Positions 29,168 to 39,594 are shown, counted from the stretch's first letter. The stretch: DNA of 64,000 nucleotides from Deltaproteobacteria bacterium (GCA_016704445.1 JADJAE010000019.1:77137-141136), one strand, 5' to 3'. Numbers and translations are program-made. The notes: generated from the sequence alone by a model not told the origin.

Positions 29168-29695
29168 ATGCGACGTGCGATCCTGCTGTCGGCAGGGATG
29201 TTTCTTGGGTGTGCCAGCACCATCGATGGCACAGGTGGCCTCGACGGTGGCCGTGACGCGGGCGGCGACGGGGCCTCCCGGCGCGACGCCCCGGCCGACG
29301 CGAGGGACGTCCCCTATTTCGACACCAACGCCTATGACGTCTTCCGAGAGGACGCCTGCCCCGGCGCCCGCCCTCCGGCGCAGCGCGCCTACGAGTGCGA
29401 CCCGCTCTCCCGCTCCGGCTGCCCGGCCGACCAGGGCTGCTACGCGTACATCGAGTACCCCACGGTGCGCTGCGGGAGCGAGATCTACCGCGCGCGGTGC
29501 TTCGAGGCGGGCACCACGGCGACGGGGATGTTCTGCCGCAGCGGCACCGAGTGCACCGCCGGCGCGGGCTGCTTCGTGACCGGCGCGATGAACCGCTGCC
29601 TCCAGCTCTGCCGCCTCGACGGCGCCGAGCCGCGGTGCCAGCGCGGCACGGTGTGTGAGCCCACCGACCTCCCGGACTTCGGTGCCTGCCAGTGA
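29168..29695 (+). CDS. Cysteine-rich secreted lipoprotein, hypothetical
   Basis: 175 residues. The signal peptide ends in a good lipobox (AGMFLGCAST), followed by an Asp/Gly/Arg linker (TGGLDGGRDAGGDGASRRDA) and a domain with about 14 Cys (CDPLSRSGCPADQGCYAY, then CRSGTECTAGAGCF). Such Cys-rich modules in myxobacterial lipoproteins are predicted to be disulphide-bonded surface domains. I use the ATG at 29168, ten bases behind GGAGG, rather than the GTG at 29162. Its stop overlaps the GTG of the next gene (GTGA), so the two are coupled. Confidence 0.7.
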   Translation: MRRAILLSAGMFLGCASTIDGTGGLDGGRDAGGDGASRRDAPADARDVPYFDTNAYDVFREDACPGARPPAQRAYECDPLSRSGCPADQGCYAYIEYPTVRCGSEIYRARCFEAGTTATGMFCRSGTECTAGAGCFVTGAMNRCLQLCRLDGAEPRCQRGTVCEPTDLPDFGACQ

Positions 29696-31262
29696 TCCGC
29701 CCGTGGCGACTCGGGTTGCTACCGTGGGCGCTGCTCGGCTGCGGCGCCCGAACGGGCCTGGAGGTGCGCGACGCGGGCCCGCTGCCCCCGCAGTGCGTGA
29801 CCGACCAGGACTGCGATGACCGGGCGTTCTGCAACGGCGCCGAGACCTGCCAGGAGGAGCGCTGCATCCCCGGCGCTCCGCTGGTGTGCCTGGGCAGCAC
29901 CGCGTGCTCGACGGTGGCCTGCGACGAGGAGGCCCGCGCCTGCCGCACCACCCCCGCCACGGAGGACCGCGACCGCGACGGCTTCCGCGCGCCGAGGCCG
30001 GGCACCTCGCCCGGGTCGCCGGACCGCTGCGGCGACGACTGCGACGACGACGACCCGGAGGTGCATCCCGGCGCGGTCGAGCGCTGCAACGGCGTCGACG
30101 ATGACTGCAACGGGATCATCGACGACAACGCGACGCTCACGCCCACCGGCGACGCGGTGCGGGTGAGCGAGGCCGCCGTGGCCCCGAGCGGCCCGGGCGG
30201 CGTCCAATGGACGGGATCGCGATATGGGGTGAGCTACTGGGGATACGACAGCGGGAGGGCGCATGTGTACTTCCGGCAGATCGACCGGACGGGCGCTCCC
30301 TCGGCGATGCAGCAGCAGGTGACCACCACGCCCAACGACGCCTTCGGGGCGGCCCTCGCCTGGAACGGCCGGGTGCTCGGCGCCGTGTGGCAGGACCGGC
30401 GCGACCCGTCGGGGGGATACGAGATCTATTTCAACCGGCTGACCCCCGGAGGGCGAGCGGCTCGGGCCCGACCAGCGCATCTCCTTCGCGCCGGGCTTCT
30501 CCATCAACCCCAACATCGTGTGGACGGGGGAGGAGTTCGTGCTGGTCTGGCAGGACGAGCGCGACTCCGTGGGCGCAGGGGAGCTACGAGGTGTACGCGC
30601 AGCGCGTCGACGCCGAGGGGAGGCTCATCCAGCCCAATCAGAGGCTGACCCGAGAGCGCTCCAACAGCGAGGCGCCCTCCGTGGCGGTGAACGACACGGG
30701 CCTGGCGGTGGCCTGGATGGACGGTCGCAGCGGGCGCCGCGCGGTGTGGTTCGCCACCTTCACCCGAGGGCTCACCCGGGTCACCGTCGACCGGCAGGTG
30801 TCTCCGGTCAACCAGAGCGCGGTGGCCCCGCAGCTCGTCTGGAACCGCGACCGCTGGATGCTCGCCTGGTACGACGACGACGAGGCCTCCCCCGACCACG
30901 AGCTGTGGGGCGCCACGCGCGACGCCTCGGGCAACCCCCTGGTGGCCCCCCGGCGTCTCACCATGGACGCGGGCTTCAGTCGATATCCCAGCTTGTTGCC
31001 ATTGGGCGACAGGGTGTTGGTGGCCTGGGCCGACGACCGCGACGGCGCGCAGTACTCCCTGTGGGCGCGGGTGTTCAACGCCGACCTCACGCCGCTGAGC
31101 GCGGAGTCCCGGGTGACGCGCACCGCGATGGGCCCCACGGCGAGCGTGTATCCGTCGCTCGTGAGAGGGCCGGAGGGCGACGTGGGGGTGCTCTTCCGCG
31201 ATCAGCGGGAGGGGCGCATCCAGGCGTGGTTCACCCGGCTGCGGTGCGCGATTCCGCGGTAG
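29692..31262 (+). CDS. MopE-like metal-binding-motif lipoprotein with beta-propeller-like repeats (frame breaks near 30,460 and 30,580)
   Basis: About 523 residues if joined. The N-terminus is a lipoprotein signal (LLPWALLGCGAR). A Cys module (CVTDQDCDDRAFCNGAETC) is followed by the putative metal-binding motif region: DRDRDGF, then CGDDCDDDDPEVHPG, then ERCNGVDDDCNGIIDD. This matches the MopE-type Asp-rich repeat typical of myxobacterial surface proteins. The rest consists of WD-like repeats of about 50 residues (FGAALAWNGRVLGAVWQDRRD; FVLVWQDERDS; LAVAWMDGRSGRR; VLVAWADDRDGAQY), probably a beta-propeller. The frame changes twice around 30,460-30,590, in G-rich spots, and the repeat pattern continues across both. 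It is translationally coupled to the lipoprotein gene upstream. Confidence 0.75.
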
Positions 31263-31265
31263 GCG

Positions 31266-32587
31266 TCAGTCGCCGAGGCCGGCGTCGTTGAGCTCCACCG
31301 GGCGGTCGTTGCAGCCGCTCTTGTCCTCGCCGGGGATCACGATGACCACGTCCTGCGAGCCGAGGTTGGCGCGGCCGTCGCCGAAGAACTGCACCCTCGC
31401 CGGGAAGCGCTGCGCGGTCGCCATGCGGGGGAGCCTGTTCTGCAGGTCGAGCGCGAAGGTGAGCCGGGTGCCCGGGACCACCCCGTAGAAGGTCGTGCCG
31501 TCGAAGCGCTCGATGTTGGTCATCGGGATGGCGGAGGCGGGGCGCACCGCCAGCACGAACTGCGAGGCGGGATGCGTCGGGTCGAGGTCGATGAGCCGCG
31601 CCGAGGCGTTGAAGCGCACCTGCTGGGTGAAGGTCTCCACCGCGGCCACCACCCGGGTGTCGAGGTCGCGGCCGTCAGGCGGCGATGTCACCACACCGGC
31701 ACGCCCGAGGCGGTGACCGAGAGCGTGGTGTCGACGGCGGCGGCGCATGTCGTCGAGCCCGATGCCGGGGTCGTGCAGCCGTGCTCTTGCCCCCGCCGGG
31801 GATCACGATGACCACGGGCCTCGCGGCAGCCGAGGCCGGCGCGGCGTCGCGAAGAACGGCACCGCGGGCGCCGCGGGGTGCCGCGGGGGAGCCGGTCCTG
31901 CGTCGAGCGCGTTGAAGCGGTTGAGCGGACCGTTGTGCGATGGCGCGTCGGCGTCCAGCGCCATGATGGTCTTCGCGTTGGGCGGAGGCGGCCGCACCGC
32001 CAGACGGCCGGGGACAGGGCGGGCGCGCGGGGTGAGGTCCGATGACCCGCGCCGGCGTAGCGCACCTGGAAGAAGGGCCTCGATCATGGCCTCGGGGTTG
32101 TCTCCGCCGCCTCCGGTGACGATGCCGTCGACGGCGCCCTGCACGTTGGCGATGCCGCGGTCGATGGGGGAGACGAGGGTGAAGGGGATGTCCGTCGGGT
32201 CGCCGAGAATCGACGCCACCTGGGCGCGGACGCGGAAGATTCGGCGTAGGCGCGCGCGCCGACAGCGCGTCGTCGATGCGCGGGCGATGGCCGCGCGATG
32301 CTGCGCTGGAGGTTGGCGGCTGAGGTTGTCGATCTCGCGGTCCATCGACCCGGTGCCGTCGATGAGGCGTTGAGCGGCGGCGACGCTGACCGGGGGCGCG
32401 TCTCAGGGTTGACCACGATGATGCCCCGGCGTCTTGGGGCCAGCTCGATGCAGGTCTCCGGCGGCCGCGGCGCGGGGGTCGACGGGCGGGGAGGATCGGT
32501 GAGCACGTCCGGGCCCGCGGCCCCCTGCGGGCGCGGCCCCGACGACCGTCGCGAGCAGCACTGGGCCACCCGGACCAGGCGGTTCAT
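31266..32587 (-). CDS. Von Willebrand factor A-domain secreted protein (many frame breaks)
   Basis: Starts at the ATG at 32587 (MNRLVRV), with a signal peptide only visible after a one-base shift (VLLATVVGAAPAG). Pieces of a VWA domain follow in different frames: ELAPRRRGIIVVNPETRP, the metal-site-like DGTGSMDREIDNLS (the DG was read from the neighbouring frame), VRAQVASILGDPTDIPFTLV, and GGGGDNPEAMIEAL. The C-terminal 150 residues (FTQQVRFNASARLIDLDP down to PVELNDAGLGD) are in one clean frame. At least five indels are needed, and part of the region looks like a noisy second copy of the C-terminal sequence. VWA proteins bind partners through a metal-ion site; the role here is unknown. Confidence 0.5.
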
Positions 32588-32816
32588 GGCGGCCTGCAGG
32601 AGGCGAAGCCGCGACCCACGGACGACCCGACGACGGGCGAAGGCGATCGTCCCGCCCCGGTCGCCGCGTCGACGCGGCCTCCCAGCGGGCGGCGGTCGTC
32701 GGCGAGGCGTCGAGGTGGCCGCCCAATGGCCACCTCGTCGATGGCGCGGGCGATGGCCGGGAGCGGTCGGCGAGTGCGCTGGCAGGTCGGCGTTGAGGTT
32801 GTCGAGCTCGCCGTCT
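32588..32816 (-). other. Garbled segment resembling the VWA start
   Basis: Between the HAD-like gene and the VWA gene no frame is convincing. Pieces in different frames (GELDNLNADL, then LPAIARAIDEVAIG) resemble the DREIDNLS...AIARA stretch of the VWA gene 450 bases further on. It could be a partial duplication, a second broken VWA gene, or an assembly error. Confidence 0.45.
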
Positions 32817-33723
32817 TCAGCCGGGGCGGTCGCGATGAAGCACGACGTCGGGCGCTCTGGGGGGCTCCAGGTCGACCGGATGACTGGCGTCCCCGGCGCA
32901 CCAGGGCGTGGAGGCTCTCGGCGATCTCAGGCACCGGGAGCTGCGTCTCCCCCGGGGTGCACCGGGGCGGCGGCGGCGATGGGGGGGAGGGCGAAGGGGG
33001 CGAGCACGTCGGTGGCCGGGCCGAGCCCGTCGGAGACCAGCACCGCGGCGGCCTGGAGGTAGTTGGAGACGGGCACCACGCGGCGGCCGTAGATTCCGAA
33101 GAAGCCCGGGTCGCTGCGGCCCTCGCGGCGGCTGAAGACGCGCGGCGCGAAGTCCCCGCGGGCGGTGCGGTGCACCAGCGGATGATCTCCGAGACCACGT
33201 CGGCGTAGGTGCGGGACTGCTCCAGCACGGCGGTGAGCTGGCGGTCGGAGACCTTGCCCGCGAGCACGTCGGCGTAGAGGGAGTAGACGAGCGCGTCGGC
33301 CTCGGCGTCGTCGCCGAAGAGGGTCTCCGGGAGGTCGGGCGGGGTCCGCGTGCGGGCCGACAGGAGGGCGGGGAGCTTGTAGCCCACCTGGTCGCGCAGC
33401 GCGCGGAAGCGCAGCCGCATGATGTTGCGCAGGGAGGGCTTGAGGGTGAACTCGTCCCACGCGATGCCGTCGAGCCGGAGCTTGGACTCCAGGGCGCCGC
33501 GCATCTGCTCCGGGCTGCCGGAGAGGATGGTGACCCGGCTGGGCTGGTGGAGGCGCAGCGCCCGGATGAGCCGCGCGGCGCCGGGGACGGAGCGCTTGGT
33601 CTCCGGGGTCTCGACGGCGGTCTTCAGGAGGTCGAGCCAGTGGTCGAACTCCGTGTGCAGGTAGGTCTTGTCGAGGTCCCAGCGGAAGACGTGCTGCGGG
33701 GCGGACGAGGGGTCGCGACTCAC
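32817..33723 (-). CDS. HAD-like phosphatase-domain protein (App1/DUF2183-like), frame breaks near 33,180 and 32,930
   Basis: Starts at the GTG at 33723 that overlaps the stop of the MYXO-CTERM gene (GTGA). The first 180 residues are clean and HAD-like: FRWDLDKTYLHTEF supplies the DxD nucleophile motif, VTILSGSPEQMRGAL the motif II Ser, and TLFGDDAEADALVYSLYADVL the motif III/IV acidic residues. This resembles the phosphatidate phosphatase App1 type (DUF2183), but the match is by motif only. After shifts the sequence continues as FAPRVFSRREGRSDPGFFGIYG and VPEIAESLHALVRRG, ending VLHRDRPG at 32819-32817. The total would be about 302 residues. A role in lipid head-group hydrolysis is possible but not shown. 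Confidence 0.6.
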
Positions 33724-35376
33724 GCCACGGACGGTACCACCACGCGAGCGCCGGAGGCACGGCGACGACGACGCACGAGGGCGAGCGCCAGGCCGAGCGC
33801 CGCGAGGGGCGCGGCGGAGGTCCCGGAGGCGGGCGTGGTGGTGGAGCAGGCGCAGCCACCCTGGGCGCGAGGGGCCACGGGCGAGGAGGCGGCGTCGTCG
33901 ACCAGGGGGACGTCGCCGGCGTCGGGGGTCCCGGCATCGGGGGCTCCGGTGTCAGGGGCGCCCGTGTCGGCGGGGCCAGCGTCGCGGGGAGCCCGCGTCG
34001 GGCGGCGGGACGTACGGCGTGGTGGCGACGAGGCGCGAGAGGTTGCCGCTGGCAGTGTCGTAGCCGAGGGCGCACGACTCGATGGCCTGGTCGAACTCCG
34101 CCGCGAGGTCGTCGTCGACCTGGTCGGGCTGCACCCAGAGCACCCAGACCACGTCGAGGTCGCGCGGGGTGTCGGGGTAGGCCGGCACGCGGCGGCCGTT
34201 GGCGGCGATGACGTCGTCGATGGAGACGCCCACGCGGCGCCCGCGGACGGTCACCGTGCGGCCGGAGTACTCGGGCGACGAGTCGCGGTCGACGCCGCGC
34301 GGGAGCATGGTGGGCTCGGCGATGAGGAAGGTCGGGCGCACCGCGCAGGCCGGCACGAGGCCCATGTTGTAGAGGTCGAAATCCGAGAAGCGGAACGACG
34401 GGCGCTCGGTGCGAAACTCCCCCGGGCTGATCTCCGTCCAGAGGTTGCCCTCCATGGGTGAGCCGCCGGTGTTGAAGAAGTAGCTCCAGTGCGCGCGGTT
34501 GACGGTCATCCCGTTGATCTCGTTGCCGCGGCCGAGCAGCGCGTCGCGGGTGAGGGGAGCCATCGGGGCCACGGCTCCGTCGGCGGTCGCCCCGTCCTGG
34601 GTCGCCGCGTCGGAGAGGCCGGCGTCGGTGACGGCGGCGCGTCGGTGGTGGCGACGGCGTCGGGGATGGGGCGCGCGTCCGAGGTGGCCGCGTCGACCGG
34701 GAGGCTCGCGTCGACGCTCAGGGACATGGCGTCGTCGGGGGCCGCCGTCGTTGGAGGTTCCGGCGTCGGGGGCGCCCTGGGGGAAGGGGGTGATCTCCAG
34801 CCGCGGGCCGTAGCGGTGACCGAACTCCTGCGTGCAGATGAGGTAGCGCCCGAAGTTGATGGAGCGGGGGTCGGTGTAGAAGCGCAGGGAGTTGAGGTAG
34901 AGGAAGCCGTCGAGGGGGAAGGCGGTGCTCAGCGCGCGGTTGTTGTCGAAGACCTCGGCGCGGGCGTCGGTGCTGCTGCGCTGGCCGATGCCCCGCACGT
35001 CGTTGCGGATCGGGAGGTAGAAGGCCAGCGGCTGCTGCGTGCTGGGGAGCTGCATCGTGGCGAGGTAGCGACCCTGGTGGAAGCCCTCGACCTCGTTGAG
35101 CGCGTTGGTGACCTCGTAGATGAACGTGTACATCTCCCGGGTGTTGGTGACCGGGAGGTTCTCGCCGTAGAGGGGCTCGGCGGGGTCGTCGGTGAGGATG
35201 TACCCGTGGCGCGTGACGCGGGCCACGACGATGGCCTCGGAGGCGGCGGAGGCGAGCGAGAGGGCGGTGGCGGAGAGCGCGGCGGTGGCGAGCAGGCGGC
35301 GGGGGCGGGCTTCACGAGCGGACCTCTCACGGGCGGGGGATGGAGGGCGCGCGGACCTATCACCGCCGCGCACCAC
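33720..35376 (-). CDS. Secreted protein with MYXO-CTERM-type sorting tail (frame breaks near 34,700 and 33,990)
   Basis: About 550 residues. A basic N-terminus and signal peptide (LLATAALSATALSLASAASEA) lead into a domain with VTRHGYILTDDPAEPLYGEN and FYLPIRNDVRGIGQ. A Pro/Asp/Ala linker (read as SLPVDAATSDARPIPDAV in a shifted frame) comes next, then a second domain (EINGMTVNRAHWSYFFNTGG; DLDVVWVLWVQPDQVDDDL). After another shift near 33,990 the tail is an Asp/Ala/Pro linker, then GGCACSTTTPASG, a hydrophobic helix (APLAALGLALALV) and an Arg cluster. That is the MYXO-CTERM layout that sends proteins to cell-surface anchoring in myxobacteria. Function of the body unknown. Start uncertain: a GTG at 35376 opens the frame, but a later start is possible. 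Confidence 0.7.
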
Positions 35377-35465
35377 GGAAACAGCGCCCCCGCTGCGGCG
35401 CAGGCTCCACGCAAAGCGTCGTCATGGGTGCGCTGGCGGGGCCGGGGAGTATACGCTGCGCCGCA

Positions 35466-35758
35466 GTGAGCACCGGTGACGGTCCAGGTGCGTATCGGGA
35501 CGAGCGGCCGACCCTCGCGGCGGAGAACGCGCGGCTCAAGGCCGAGCTGGCGGCCCTCCACGGGGCGCGGCGGTCACGGCTGGGCGGGCGGCGCTGGCGC
35601 TGGCGACGGTGGCCGCGGACGCGTGGGTGTTCACGCTGGTCGTGGGCTGGGTCAACGCCCCGCGCGACGCCGAGGTGTGGCTCGGCTGGGCGGTGGCGGC
35701 GCTCACGGTGGGAATGAACGTGGTCGCGGCGAAGCGCTTGCTGCGCCGGCGGACCTGA
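35466..35758 (+). CDS. Small membrane protein upstream of the SPFH gene (one frame break near 35,570)
   Basis: From the GTG at 35466 the first 35 residues form a charged helix (TLAAENARLKAELAALHGAR) with a heptad-like Leu/Ala pattern. After a one-base shift the rest reads ALALATVAADAWVFTLVVGW and WLGWAVAALTVGMNVVAA, two membrane helices, and ends KRLLRRRT at 35758. The intact protein would have about 97 residues. It ends 14 bases before the SPFH gene and may be co-expressed with it. No family recognised. Confidence 0.5.
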
Positions 35759-35772
35759 GAAGAGGGACAGCG

Positions 35773-36898
35773 ATGGCAAAGACTGGCAACACCGTGCACT
35801 TCAACCCCGAGGGGATCGGAGGCATCCTGCGCGCAAGGGGCTCACGCTCGGGCTCCTGGTGCTGGCGATGCGTCGTCGGGTCGGCGAGCTGCGCGCGCGT
35901 CGACCCGGGGCACGTGGGCATCCGGGTGAAGCTCGCGGGCAGCGCGCGGGGGGTGCAGGACGCGCCCATCGTCACGGGCTGGGTGGCCTACAACCCGCTC
36001 ACCGAGATGGTCGTGGAGTTTCCGACCAGCGTGCAGAACATCGTCTGGAGCAAGGACGTCCACGAGGGCTCGCCCGCCGACGAGTCGATCACCTTCGCGT
36101 CGTCCGAGGGCGTGAGCGTCAACGCCGACGTGGGCCTCGCGTTCCATGTGGAGGCGCAGCGGGCCCCGCGGCTCTACGCCCGCTTCCGCCAGCGCGACGT
36201 GCTGGTGCTCGCCCACGGGTACGTGCGCAACGTCGTGCGCGAGGCGCTCAACGAGGGCGCCGCGGTGATGCCGGTGCAGCAGATCTACGGCGCCGGCAAG
36301 ACGCGGCTGCTCAACGAGAGCCTCCAGCGCGTGGTGCAGCGCCTCGGCGACGACGGCTTCGTGATCGATCAGCTCACGTTCAACTCGGCGCTGCGCCTGC
36401 CCGACAACGTCGTCGCGGCCATCAACCGCGCGATGGAGGCGACGCAGAACGCCATCCAGGCCGAGAACCGCGTGCGGCAGACGCGCGCCGAGGCCGAGCA
36501 GGCCGTGGCCCAGGCCCGCGTCGCCGCCGCGGCCCCCCGGCAGCGCGCCCAGGGCGAGGGCGACGCGCTGCTCATTCGCGCGCGGGCCGAGGCGCAGGCC
36601 AACGAGATCATCCGTCTCTCGATGAACCGCGACGTCATCGCGTACCGCCAGCTCGAACGCTGGGACGGCCACCTCCGGGTGGTCACCGGCGGCGGCAACG
36701 TCCCGATGATGACCCTCGACACCACGCAGGTGCTCGCAGCTCCCCGAGGCCGAGCGCCGGGCGCGGCTGCGTGAGCTCCTCGGCGTCGCGGCGCCGGCCA
36801 CCACCGCGGGCGCGAGGCCCACCGGCAACGAGCCCGACGCCGACGCCCCCGCGCAGCCCGCGCTCCCCACGGGCGTCGCCATCACCCCGACTCCCTGA
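35773..36898 (+). CDS. SPFH/prohibitin-family membrane protein (frame breaks near 35,840 and 36,740)
   Basis: About 375 residues. After a short start (MAKTGNTVHFNPEGIGG), the membrane anchor is only readable in a shifted frame (KGLTLGLLVLAM), with a compensating shift before VDPGHVGIRVKLAGSARGVQ, the classic prohibitin entry motif. The SPFH domain continues (SITFASSEGVSVNADVGLAF; LVLAHGYVRNVVREALNE), and a long coiled-coil helix follows (AINRAMEATQNAIQAENRVR...QAVAQARVAAAAPRQRAQGEGDALLIRARAEAQANEI). Family members form large membrane rings that organise lipids and FtsH-type proteases. A shift near 36,740 is needed to reach the tail ending TGVAITPTP and the stop at 36898. Confidence 0.82.
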
Positions 36899-36942
36899 AG
36901 CGCCCACAGAGGCACCGGAGCACCGGCGCCGGTCGCGTGAGC

Positions 36943-38199
36943 TTAACCGCTCTCGCCGACGTCGACGCCCGGGTGCAGCTCCCGATCGCGCTCGATCACC
37001 CTTTGTCGCGCGGCGTCGTCGAGGCTGCCCCAGATCTCTTCATGGAGGACGCGCGCCCGCTCGCTGACGGGGTCCGACCGGCGCGCGGCGACGCGGCTCC
37101 ATAGCGCCGCGCCCTCGCGGTCCACCGGGCCGCCCTCACCGGTGGCCAGCTGCTTCGCCATCACGAACTGGCAGCGAGGCACTCCTTCCCCAGAGCCCAG
37201 ATCCATGCCCTGCTCTGCGAAGCGGCGCGCCTTCACGGGGTCGCGCCCGATGGGATGTCCCGCGAACTCGCCCTCGTCGAACATCTCGGCGGCCACCGCG
37301 ATGGCCCCCGATGCGCCTCCCTCCGCAGCGAGCTCCCAGCCGCGCGAGGCCCGCGCGAGATCGACCGGAGCGCCCTTCGCTCCGCTGGTCAGGTGGCGGG
37401 CGATGTCGATCCCTGCGTCGGTGCGACCGAGCTCGATCGCGCGCAGATACCAGCGCTCGGCGTCCTTCCAGGTCTTCGCGAGGTGGCCCAGTCGGAGGGC
37501 CGCGAGGCCGAAGCCACCAGCCGCGGATCGCTCGTAGAGCGCGGTCGCTTCCTTCTTCTTCTTCTTCTCGATCCGGAGCCCGAGCTCGAAGGCGCAGCGA
37601 GCGTCTCCCCGCTCGGCGCCGCGCTGCCAGTGCGAGAGCGCGAGGGCCTGTCCGCCCGGCGCGTCGCCTGAGTCCACGAGTCGACCGAGGAGCCAGGTCG
37701 CCCAGGTGTCCCCCCGCTCGTCGGCGCTGGTGAGCCACGGCAGCAGGGTCGGCAGCTCGTGGGGCGCGGGGCTCGGCGTGTCGGAGTCGCCGATGTCCGA
37801 GAGGAGGCGCGCCACCCGGTCGGAGGCAGGAGCCTCGGCGGCGCGGGCGCGGGCGTTCTCGCTCTCGATCATGTCCTCGGGCGTCGCGCTGGCGCGGCAC
37901 CGTATGGCGAACGCGACGTCCTCCCACGCATCTTCGCGACCGAGCGCCACCGCGCATCGAAGCCATTGCTCGGCCTCGGCCCTGAGCGCCTCGATCCCAT
38001 CGCCTCCGAGACGCCACGTCTCGGAGAACGAGAGCTGAAGGGCGAGCAGCCCCCGTCGGCGGGCCGCGGGCGCAGAGCCGGCGTCGGCCGCCAGCTCGTA
38101 GAGACGGATGGCCTCACCGCGGTTGCGAGCGAGCTCGGCGCGATGTCCGAGGTCGAAGGCGCGGTCGGCGCTGAGCTGCGCCGCGACAGGATCATTCAT
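36943..38199 (-). CDS. Sel1/TPR-repeat protein
   Basis: 418 residues in one clean frame. It is built from helical pairs of about 36 residues with the Sel1 pattern: AIRLYELAADAGSAPAARRRG, ALSHWQRGAERGDARCAFELG, ATALYERSAAGGFGLAALRLG, AERWYLRAIELGRTDAGIDIA, and SRGWELAAEGGASGAIAVAAEM. Sel1 proteins are adaptors in signalling or protein quality control. No signal peptide is visible, so it is probably cytoplasmic. A run of Lys (EKKKKKEA, from a TTC repeat) marks the linker between two repeats. It reads alone, between the SPFH gene and the Cys-rich lipoprotein gene. Confidence 0.8.
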   Translation of the reverse strand: MNDPVAAQLSADRAFDLGHRAELARNRGEAIRLYELAADAGSAPAARRRGLLALQLSFSETWRLGGDGIEALRAEAEQWLRCAVALGREDAWEDVAFAIRCRASATPEDMIESENARARAAEAPASDRVARLLSDIGDSDTPSPAPHELPTLLPWLTSADERGDTWATWLLGRLVDSGDAPGGQALALSHWQRGAERGDARCAFELGLRIEKKKKKEATALYERSAAGGFGLAALRLGHLAKTWKDAERWYLRAIELGRTDAGIDIARHLTSGAKGAPVDLARASRGWELAAEGGASGAIAVAAEMFDEGEFAGHPIGRDPVKARRFAEQGMDLGSGEGVPRCQFVMAKQLATGEGGPVDREGAALWSRVAARRSDPVSERARVLHEEIWGSLDDAARQRVIERDRELHPGVDVGESG

Positions 38200-38262
38200 G
38201 AGCAGCCGTTCGTGGGTGTCCCCCGTTGGACGACGGCTTCATACCGCAGATGTACCGATCGA

Positions 38263-39594
38263 TCAGAACGACTGGCAGATGCCGCTCGCGCAGGTGTTGC
38301 TGCAGCACTGGTTGGTCCGGGTGCAGGGCTGGAAGGCCCGGAGGCACATGGTGATGCGGCAGGTTCCCTGGGCGCACGAGCCGGAGCAGCAGTGGGAGCC
38401 CTGGGTGCAGGGGCCGTCGAGGGGGCTGCACGTGGTGTCGCAGCGTCCGCCGAGGCACCGCTGGTTGCAGCAGTCGATGTTGGTGGTGCAGACGCCGCCG
38501 GGGTTCTCGCAGGTGCGCTCGCAGCGCGAGGAGAAGCTGCAGCGGTTGCCCGCGCAGCACCAGGAGGTGCTCAGGCAGAACACGCCGGTGCCCGCGCAGG
38601 AGGCCTGGCGGCAGATGCCCGCGGAGCAGCTGCGGGAGCAGCACTCGCCGTCCGTGGCGCAGGTCGCGCCCTCGCGCGAGCAGGTCGTGGCGGTGCGGCA
38701 GACGCCGCTGGAGCACATCAGCCCGTCGCAGCACCCGGCGCCGCAGGCCTGTCCCATCACCGAGCAGGTGGCCCCGGCCTGGCAGGTTCCGCTGGTGCAC
38801 GTCAGCCCGTCGCAGCAGCCGGCGCCGCAGGGCTGCCCCCGAGGCGAGCACAGGGTGGGTGCCCGGCAGGTGCCCGCGCTGCACGTCAGCCCGGTGCAGC
38901 ACCCGCTCCCGCAGGGCTGACCGTCGGCGCTGCAGGTCGTGGCGGCCTGGCAGGTTCCGTCGGTGCAGCGAGAGCCGGTGCAGCACTCGCCGTCGTACAC
39001 GCAGCGGCTCCCGCTCGGGCGACAGACGCAGGTTCCGCCGGTGCAGAGCATGTAGCCGCAGCACTGGAGGGAGCTGGTGCAGGCGCGGCCCCCGGCGCTG
39101 CAGCAGATGCGGCTGGTCGGCGCAGGCTGACAGTCGAGGCCAGGGCAGCAGGAACCATCGGCGGCGCAGGCCGAGCGCACCGCCAGGCAGGCGGGGACGT
39201 CGGGGAGAACGGGCACGTCGGGGACCACGGGCACGTCGGGGACCACGGGCACGTCGGGGCGGTCGATGGGCGCGACGACGTCGGGGGCGGTGACGACATC
39301 GGGGCGGTCGATGGGCGTGACGACATCGGGGCGGTCGACGGGCGCGACGACGTCGATGGGCGCGATGACGTCGACGGGCGCGACGACATCGGTGGGCGCG
39401 ACGACGTCGGTGGGCGCGACGACGTCGGTGGGCGCGATGACGTCGGCGTCCTGGGCGGTGGCTCCATCGAGCTCCGAGGCGGCGTCCGAGGAGCTCGCGT
39501 CACCGCTCAAGGGAGGGAGCGAGCCCGTCGCGGTCGGAGAGCACGCGGCGAAGCACAAGAGGAGCGGGAGAAGACCCACGGAAAGGCGGCGCAT
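38263..39594 (-). CDS. Large cysteine-rich lipoprotein with DVVAPTD-type repeat linker
   Basis: 443 residues from the ATG at 39594; the longer open frame to 39795 lacks a leader. The signal peptide with lipobox (LLPLLLCFAACSPT) is followed by a linker of near-perfect repeats (DVVAPTD, DVVAPVD, DRPDVVTPI, DVPVVP) over about 90 residues, then some 300 residues of Cys-rich modules of about 27 residues (CSADGQPCGSGCCTGLTCSAGTC is the recurring type), each with six or more Cys. This is a predicted exported, disulphide-rich surface protein of a type common in myxobacteria; repeat number probably varies between strains. It is divergent from the kinase gene at 39795. Binding partner unknown. Confidence 0.8.
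   Translation of the reverse strand: MRRLSVGLLPLLLCFAACSPTATGSLPPLSGDASSSDAASELDGATAQDADVIAPTDVVAPTDVVAPTDVVAPVDVIAPIDVVAPVDRPDVVTPIDRPDVVTAPDVVAPIDRPDVPVVPDVPVVPDVPVLPDVPACLAVRSACAADGSCCPGLDCQPAPTSRICCSAGGRACTSSLQCCGYMLCTGGTCVCRPSGSRCVYDGECCTGSRCTDGTCQAATTCSADGQPCGSGCCTGLTCSAGTCRAPTLCSPRGQPCGAGCCDGLTCTSGTCQAGATCSVMGQACGAGCCDGLMCSSGVCRTATTCSREGATCATDGECCSRSCSAGICRQASCAGTGVFCLSTSWCCAGNRCSFSSRCERTCENPGGVCTTNIDCCNQRCLGGRCDTTCSPLDGPCTQGSHCCSGSCAQGTCRITMCLRAFQPCTRTNQCCSNTCASGICQSF
39230..39450 (-). repeat. Tandem repeats encoding the lipoprotein linker
   Basis: Repeats of 15-18 bases with a shared GACGTCG-type core encode the DVVAPTD/DRPDVVT units of the lipoprotein at 38263-39594. Such arrays can change length by slippage. 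Confidence 0.75.
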
